Source: Icerya purchasi
Taxonomy: Eukaryota; Arthropoda; Insecta; Hemiptera; Monophlebidae
NCBI GenBank assembly: GCA_039619475.1
Contig: CM077115.1
Coordinates: forward strand, 593,179,643-593,243,642
DNA: 64,000 bases
Direction of reading: 5' to 3'
Position 1 is the first letter of the stretch. Every line of letters begins with the position of its first letter. This document shows positions 21,373 to 64,000 of the stretch, in pieces. Under the pieces are notes generated by a model. It had not been told where the DNA came from. It saw nothing but the letters and a program-made list of their open reading frames with translations, and ran no database searches. Position numbers and translations under genes: made by a program.

Positions 21373-23404
21373 CTCGAACCCGTGACCTCCGACTTGGTAG
21401 CCAAGATAATATAAATACTTAAACCGATACAGGCGTTTCACGTTAAATCAACGGCCCTGTGCCTCACCACAGCAGCACCCAAATTTTTTATTTTTAAATT
21501 TAAATGTCAAAAAAATGCCGAAAAATGAATTGTTTTCAAAACGTTTGCAAAAATTAAAGTTTCAGTATTTCTATTTGGTTCTAGTTCACACGACAGCTAC
21601 ACATCTACAAATTAAAGGGATGTATATATTTTTTTATGATAAACTGGAGTTCCAGAACCGAGGGTACCGCCGTTCAACAACTTTTTTTTACACAGCTATT
21701 ATAGGATCGTCCTATAGCGGATTTTTGGCCACATATATATCAACTTGAAAATTTTTCTAAATACTCTTAAAATGTCAATAAACATGATGTAAAAGTTTCA
21801 ACGAACTGTGTTCTTATGGTAACTTCCAAAAAATTCCCCCAAATAACCAAAAAAAAAAAAAAAATAACCTCTCGAGTAGACGACCCTCGTAACACTTTGC
21901 TTACTCTCTCCTATTCTTTGTTATACTTTTAATGTATTCTCGATTCAGTCCAACAATTAAGTCATAGTGATAACGTGTGACATTTCATTACTTTATTTGC
22001 TCTCGTTCGGCGTCGTTATTTTTACTTTTGGCGGGGCTGCGGATACTGTTCAGTATCAGCATACCTGTAGGACCATAATTCTGTGATGGAAATTTTATTT
22101 TTTAACCTTTGTACTGCGCTCTGTCATTCCGTTACATTTTTTGTTGTGCCCAATTAGAGCCTGTTTTCATCAGCCTTGATAATTCTCTTCACTTTTTTCT
22201 TTACAACCCCTCTAATATTTCCTTTTATTCGTAATCTTACAGTAAACAATATTGTTTTCTTTCCTAATCGACTACTTTCTCATTTTTACCACCTCTCCGT
22301 CTTGATTCAAAACCACTTGTCTTTCTCTTCTCTCAATTCTCTTTACCCTTTCTTTCCATCTTACTACTCCTTTCTATACCCTTATTTTCTGAATTATGCC
22401 AATACTCCGATATGTTTGGTGCGATAATTGTTCAATACTAATAATCACTCGCGTATGATAAAGAAAAAAATCGAAAATTCTTTGCTATCAAATAGCGCAT
22501 TTGAACTTTGGTTTTATATTTCCGATTTTTATTTTGAAATTTCTTGTAAATTTGTTTCGAGAACATAGTGCAATAAAATTTTCGCTATACATTTATTTTT
22601 TAACTATAACTGTACAACATACTTCTCTGATCCTGTTTCTGTTTTTTTTTAAATCTAACCAACTTTCAAACAGAGGGCGTCGTGTTGTTTCACAGAACAG
22701 TTAGTTGATTTTGATTGTGAAAACAAATTATAATAAAGAAATGCTATTATTAAACTTGTCATAAAGAATCAACACAGAATTTCTTTAATGTTTTGCATCT
22801 TTCGTGTGTTTACGCGATAATATGTTTTTATAGTTTTCGCAGAAATTTGTAAATCTTTTATCGGCGACTATAGTGAATTCCGTTTGATAATAAATGTTAA
22901 TTTTATTCTTTTAAAATTTTTAAAATAATTCTAATAGTATCAAGTAATTTAAATAATTGATAATAAAGCAATAAATTCATTTTTTACCAACAACATCGGC
23001 ATACTAGACGAAAAAAAGGAATAATTTTCTGTTGCCTTCCTCTCGTTTTCGTCCTTGCTTAGCACCTTCCTAAATTGTTCTCTTCCTCCAAGTACTAAAG
23101 TCTCCTTAACTCCAATCATGTATTTTTCTTTTTTTTTTTTTTTTAGGTACCTATCTTTATATTCCGAACGTTCTATTCTGTATTCCTACTTGCTATCACT
23201 CGGCTTCTTGCTCTTTATTGTGGTTTGTACACCTTATTTTTGTCTACTCCCTATATTATTCCCGCTCTCAGAGAATTTATACTATCAGTCCCTGACAGAA
23301 TTTCCCTGAATATTTTTCTTCTACATTATTTCTGGGAGTTGGTCATTTATTAATGTGCCCCCAAAAAATACCGGATAAAATGGTGTGCACAATTTGTAAT
23401 GCCC

Positions 23405-23438
<34 letters not shown>

Positions 23439-23439
23439 G
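21373..23439. other. Unassigned, including pyrimidine-rich segments
   Basis: No gene is recognised. Stretches at about 22165-22400 and 23040-23330 are strongly pyrimidine-rich on the plus strand (mostly C/T words such as ctttctcttctctc), like the segment at 38212-38540. A (TA)n tract at 23408-23434 adjoins the Helitron-like 3' end. A segment at 21369-21480 contains ctcgaacccgtgac, which resembles part of a tRNA B box. Confidence 0.4.
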
Positions 23440-23861
23440 CTAGCTGACCGGGCGAACTTCGCACCGCCTCAGAATCAATAAATGTTGTGTTAACTTTTTA
23501 GGTGAATTAAATTCAGTTTTTTATTAAAATACAATTAATACTCAAAATGAATTAAATTCAATATTAATGGTACAAAAATCAAAATGAAAAGAGTATTTTA
23601 ATTACATTGAAAAGTATTTTAATAACGCGTGACAGCAAGGCATTTGCTTTATTGAAGCGAATCGAAATAATTCGCGTAGCATTGTTACACTACATTCTGT
23701 TACAACTATTTGCTGGATGGTTTGCACTCGAGTCGACTCCATTTGCTGAAGCACCTTGTCATATACGACATTTTTCGTTTTGTTGTCAGATGCGAGAACG
23801 AACAAAGTGGATAGTTTGCCGACATGTGAACATGCTACGTACAATTGACCGCGAGAGAAAC

Positions 23862-23906
<45 letters not shown>

Positions 23907-25300
23907 GGGATGGTTTTGTTTTATTCAAAGGATCAATATATTTCCATTTTTATGTTTATGATATTTATGTTAATTTATTAAAATAAATTTATACCGATTT
24001 TTAGGATTTCGTACACATATAATGTACGGAATAATCCGAATAAGATGGTTTAGAAACGAAAAAAATATTCAATTATATAATAGAGCTCGGAAACGGTTTG
24101 ACTTATCAGAATTGGATCATAAATTACAATTAAACTTCTATCTATGACAATTTATAACTTTAAGCTGAACTATTACCCTTGACACCTTCTTCTGAAAAAT
24201 CAACCTTAAAAAATTCATAACTCATCACGAGATAACCCTTTAAAAGCGAAATTCAAAATATAAAACAAAACACAGAAGCCCTTTCATAAAATCCAAAGAA
24301 TATAAGAAGGCACCATATAATTTTATTAAAGAATAGGTAAATAAACATTAAAAAAAAACACTTAAATTTAAAGAAACGGAATTTCTCGCTTTATTTCTTA
24401 TGACTGTTATCTTTTTTTTTTTTTTTTTTTTTTAATATTTTTTTCTAATTATTATTTATACTGTTTCGCAAATAAAATGGAACTCTGAGAAACGGATAAC
24501 AAAGAATATCGGACTTACATTATGGATAAATTTGCGAAATACAATTTTACCCTTTTCAGAATATAGTTAATAAAAACTGTTATAGTTTAATCGTAACTAA
24601 CAGGCTGAGAAGCGATAAAAACTTGAATTTTTCTTATCGTTCTACGTAAAACGGAGAATAGCCCAGAACTGTTAGGACTAATAAATGGAGGTATTTATCT
24701 TTTTATTAACCTTTAATTCCGCTATACTGGGGCCAATTTTTGTTATATAATTTTTCTGCTGTTTCTAGTTCCCAAAATAATTCGTTTTTTTTTTTTTTTT
24801 GCAAAGTACAATTTGTAACTAATTCTCTTTTTGTATTTCGAAGTACTTTTTCTTCGCGACAGAAGATTTACTTTTCTTCTCAACTCTCCGTAATGAGTAC
24901 AGTAGCTATATATGTTTAGATTATGTCATGGAAATTTAATGATTTCAATAACGCAAAAAGTGAAGTAACAAAAGCGGCGTATTTACTTACACCAGAAACT
25001 AATAAAATAATCATAGTAATCATTTTATTTAAATTTTTAGGTTTAGTTTATTTTTACCGCGGTAATCGTTTTATTTAAAAATTAATTTTTTCTTAATTTC
25101 TTTTTATTCGTCCCATATACATTTCTGTGCCCCTGGTCTCATTTCAACTATTTAAAACCCTCATATTTCGTGTAGTGGACCGAATTGTGAATCTAAACCA
25201 TTCTTGAATACACTTGAACACACACAAAAAATTTCATCAAAATCGGTCCATCCGTTTAGGAGTTCAGTCACAAACACACGCACAGAATAATTATATATAT
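23440..25300 (-). mobile_element. Helitron-like element, minus orientation, with helicase remnant
   Basis: The 3' end is at 23440 (minus-strand reading ends ggtcagctag, preceded by gcggtgcgaagttcgcccg). The 5' end is near 25300 beside a TA tract. Blocks at 23460-23660, 24040-24300 and 25170-25290 match the plus-orientation copy at 11205-12467 in the reverse sense. About 800 bp at roughly 24310-25130 has no counterpart there and is either a further insertion or lost from the other copy. It carries a fragment of the replicase-helicase C-terminus, listed separately. Confidence 0.7.
23742..23862 (-). pseudogene. C-terminal fragment of a Helitron Pif1-type helicase
   Basis: The minus strand reads CFSRGQLYVACSHVG, then LFVLASDNKTKNVVYDKVL. 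This corresponds to the last helicase motif of Helitron Rep-Hel proteins, where an aromatic-S-x-GQ-x-YVA-x-SR-V run is the rule (SH stands here for SR). Everything upstream is replaced by a (TA)n tract at 23863-23901, so only about 40 residues of homology survive. It confirms that the surrounding repeat is Helitron-derived. Confidence 0.8.
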
Positions 25301-26500
25301 ATAAAATATTTCATGTAATACATTTTTCACGCTTTGCCATCTTACCCACCACTTTGTATTTCACATATGTTTATTTAAAAAATGAATTTGTTTAAAAATT
25401 TAAAATAAATAAACTTATTACCACGGCCAGAAATGCAATTAAATGAATGCGTTAAATTCAAATATTACACCGACAAATATTTTAGAGTTCCATTTATTAC
25501 TTGTGGCGATCAAAGTTTACTTATTTTATACATATGGCTTTAGCATTTGCAATAGTTGATCGCTAATTGCGCCCTTTATCAGGGGAGGGGAAGCTTCTTT
25601 AATTAAGTAATCCAGTTTCATTAAACCATCTTCTATTAAATCCAAAGATAAATATACTTAAGTCCTTTATAACTTGACCACTTTCGCTTACTTAAATGAT
25701 ACACACACTTTTTTCACTTTTCCTTCTCTTTTTACTTGACAAATATTGAAAAAAATATACTTTTTCTTTTCCATTCTGAATTTCGAATCGTATAAAAGTG
25801 TGTTTTTGGGGTCAACTTTAACATGGTGCAAAAAAGGTGTTGAACAGAGTTTAGTATAATAGGGTCAAGTCTTACAGATCCGTAATTTTATAATACCTCT
25901 CTTTTGGGATGCTAACGAACTCTGACATGGTTCATAGCTTAATTAAATAATTTAGTTACTAATGTGTCTAAAATTTTCGAAGATTTCTTAACGTCCTAAA
26001 CGAATCTCGCCTACAAACTATGTAAAGTTTCTTAATTTAAAAAATTCGATCTGATTATTACCGTGAGAGATAGAGCATTTGAACTGTATTTTTCATATGC
26101 ACTCCCGACGGATTTATAAACCGATGTCTGTGATAAAATAAAACCAATAATAAATTTACCCGTCTGCGTATTAGAAGTTATTCGAAGCTTCTTTTTTTTT
26201 ATTTTACTCAAAATAAGGTCATCGCAGTTAGTATTCTACACACTTTTCGTTTATTAAATTATACATTTCTGATTACATTCCCTAGGTATCGCTTTTTGCG
26301 TTCTACAATAGCAAATTTTTTAATAATTTTTTTACTTAGTACTCGTTTACAGCAAGACGTTCTTACAAAAACGTTAACATTTATTTTAATAATGAGCAGT
26401 GTTTCGAAAGTTTTAAATGTAGACAATCGGGGACGTTGCCACATTACTATACGGAAAAAAATTTACATATACAATTACAAATAACTTACATATATATGCA
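25301..26500. other. Gene-free AT-rich stretch
   Basis: No coding, RNA or repeat feature is recognised beyond poly(T) and poly(A) runs. Confidence 0.5.
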
Positions 26501-26504
26501 ATGT

Positions 26505-26670
26505 AGAAAACAAGACCTCGAAGACGCTTAAAAGACCAAATTACAGAATTGATGAAATTTTTCCAGATTGGAAATAACTGGAAAGTCATAGCTTCAGAAA
26601 GAAAACATTGGAGAGATTTATGTTCAGATAAACGTGATAAAATTCTGGAAAATAGGGAAAAAATTTGATC
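26505..26670 (+). pseudogene. Scrap of a LINE RT C-terminus
   Basis: The plus-strand frame reads RPRRRLKDQITELMK, then NNWKVIASERKHWRDLC before a stop near 26666. This has the shape of the terminal 'RGRP-x-x-W-x-D...W-x-x-A-x-D-R-x-x-W' segment of insect endonuclease-reverse transcriptases. Only about 50 codons remain. Confidence 0.5.
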
Positions 26671-27624
26671 AGGTCACGTTTAAGATCGGTACAAACACCA
26701 GCAACATGTTCCATATTTCATTTTCGGGCTTGTCTGCAGAGCAAAAATAGGACAGGTTTTGCACATGTGTAGTAAAAAGTTTACGAAATGCATAAGACCA
26801 AATCGGATACGAGTGTCTAGCTAATAACAATATATGCAACGTATGCAAAATAATAAAAATTACACAAAACGGCGTAATTAAGATAAAGATTCAGCAAAAT
26901 AATAACCTGGACTAAACGTTTTGAAATAATTAAAAATGTCGTTCATATCGTTATTTTTAGAAATATTTTTTTACATAATTGTTTTTTATATTAAAGTTCC
27001 ACCATTGCAGATGCGTGTATTATTAAATTACAATATAAATATTTTATACATACTTCTTCTTTATGTACGAGTAATATTTATACATAACAAACAAAAATAA
27101 TTCAACATATATACGATACGTGAATAAACATAACAAAAATTAGAGCATATTGATGAGCAGAAATAATGTCTGATTTTTAATACTACTACGTTAAAAATTA
27201 AATATACATTTATATATAAAAAATAATAATATTATACTGCAGCAAATACGGAAAAGAGTACACATAATTAAGGCTAAAAATTAAACGATATATAAAAATA
27301 ACGACACGATGTTGATAATAGTAGCAATTTAGAACGTATTAATTACAATTGTATAAATAAATAAATAAATAAATAAAAAAAAAACAACTATCGATATACT
27401 TATTTTTTGAAATAAAAATTAAGGCACAATTTTGTTAGGTTGGCAGTAAACGAGAATACCTTTTAGTACAAAAAATTGAAACAACGTGATAACTTCATGA
27501 AAAATAACATTTAGACGAAATCGAATTCTGTTGACGAAAAAGAACTATTTACACTAATTATATAGGTGAAAAAAAGATAATTAAGAGAATTATTATAAAG
27601 AAATTGATTAAATTACTTTAATTT
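26671..27624 (-). other. Presumed 3' UTR and downstream flank of the PKN gene
   Basis: AT-rich sequence directly after the PKN stop codon (minus sense). A clear canonical AATAAA on the minus strand was not seen close to the stop; attaaa occurs at 27617-27622, too near the stop to be convincing. The 3' end of the transcript cannot be placed. Confidence 0.3.
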
Positions 27625-63347
<35,723 letters not shown>

Positions 63348-64000
63348 CTATAATTTAATTTAACAATTCACGATAGAAATGCGTATAAATAGTCCCACAA
63401 GTACTACGAAGGAAACGCTATATTAATATTATTCACTACTTTTCTCAATATTATTCGCTAATTCGTTAATTCGAAAACAACAATCGTCCAAATGGCATGA
63501 CCCATTTATAAAATGGTAGTAAGAAAAATTCACAAAAATAAACAAAAACATCCATGTAATTTGCAACACGTTCGAGCGTCTTCAATAGAGCCTCCTGGCA
63601 AGCAACAAATAATATGCTCTGAATATATGCACGCTACTATCATCTTTTCCACGTAAGTATGATGGAAAAAAAGAGCGTCGAACACAGTTAGCTGAAGCAT
63701 TAAAATTTTAAATGATCTGTACTACCACGATGTACAGTTTGCGAAAGAGACAAAAGAGAAGGAGAAATCGGAATTTCCTCTAGTACATGACTAAAAGCGG
63801 ATCTATTAACATTACTAATGTGGGTTTTCAGTTCCGTAATTATAATTCTCTAGAATCTTAAAACTTTTATTTTAGGTTTTTGAAGATTTCATAAGACCGG
63901 TAAAGTAAATGATAACAATCAAGAATTTAGCTGATAAAGAGTTCTAACGATTAACCAAATAAACAAATTTAAGAAATTTTTTTACAGAAACAATACTGGA
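63348..64000 (-). other. Start of the next upstream PKN intron
   Basis: No further exon with HR1-like sequence and matching splice sites was seen before the right edge. The intron and the gene's 5' exons continue beyond the window. Confidence 0.6.

Noticed and set aside
21369..21480. A second tRNA-like unit after the tandem array
   Set aside because: Only part of a B-box-like sequence is present. No A box at a suitable distance and no tail.

Overview
This is an AT-rich animal nuclear window, with spliced exons, GT-AG introns, long A/T runs and dense transposable-element debris. The element mix (Jockey-like and other non-LTR elements, Helitrons, a DUF4371-type hAT, a possible tRNA-derived SINE) fits an insect, perhaps a hemipteran. 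That placement is an inference from style, not from a diagnostic sequence.

The only confident host gene is on the minus strand and fills the right-hand 36 kb. Fourteen exons between 63347 and 27625 join in phase into 800 residues plus a stop. They encode the C-terminal part of a protein kinase N (PKN/PRK) homologue: the end of the HR1 region, a C2-like domain, a proline-rich linker, a complete AGC kinase domain and the PKN C-tail. The first exons (HR1a, HR1b and the start codon) lie beyond the right edge. Thirteen introns of 177 to 5108 bp hold several retroelement remnants: a degraded RT (31.95-33.85 kb, minus), an RT fragment antisense to the gene (35.5-37.35 kb), a half-kilobase foldback (38.6-39.1 kb), a SINE-like unit (44.3-44.5 kb), an endonuclease fragment (54.8-55.2 kb) and a degraded RT/RNase H element (58.6-60.7 kb).

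The left 27 kb is repeat-dominated. At 1-2579 is a decayed plus-strand non-LTR element, broken by a 65-bp poly(A) insertion, a roughly 1.07-kb insertion with LTR-like ends, and a TTAA/CCCTTT junction of piggyBac style. At 3116-7846 (minus) is an essentially full-length Jockey-like LINE with two ORFs overlapping by ATGA, a poly(A) tail and 13-bp target-site duplications; one amber codon interrupts ORF2. Next come a short hAT-type MITE (8087-8389), a decayed hAT transposase (8.5-10.1 kb), a Helitron-like element (11.2-12.47 kb, plus), LINE tails (13.6-14.2 and 18.7-19.0 kb), a possible promoter or first exon with a palindromic X-box-like site (19.3-19.52 kb), a tandem array of about 300-320 bp units (19.94-21.37 kb) and a second Helitron copy in the opposite orientation (23.44-25.3 kb, minus) that keeps a scrap of Pif1-type helicase. 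No rRNA gene, intact tRNA gene, CRISPR array or bacterial-type operon was seen.

Apart from PKN, the features do not work together as a pathway: they are a record of nested insertions. I found no convincing new biological system. The most useful leads are the nearly intact LINE, the paired Helitrons, the tandem array, the foldback in a PKN intron, and an alanine where PKN normally has an acidic residue in its hydrophobic motif.
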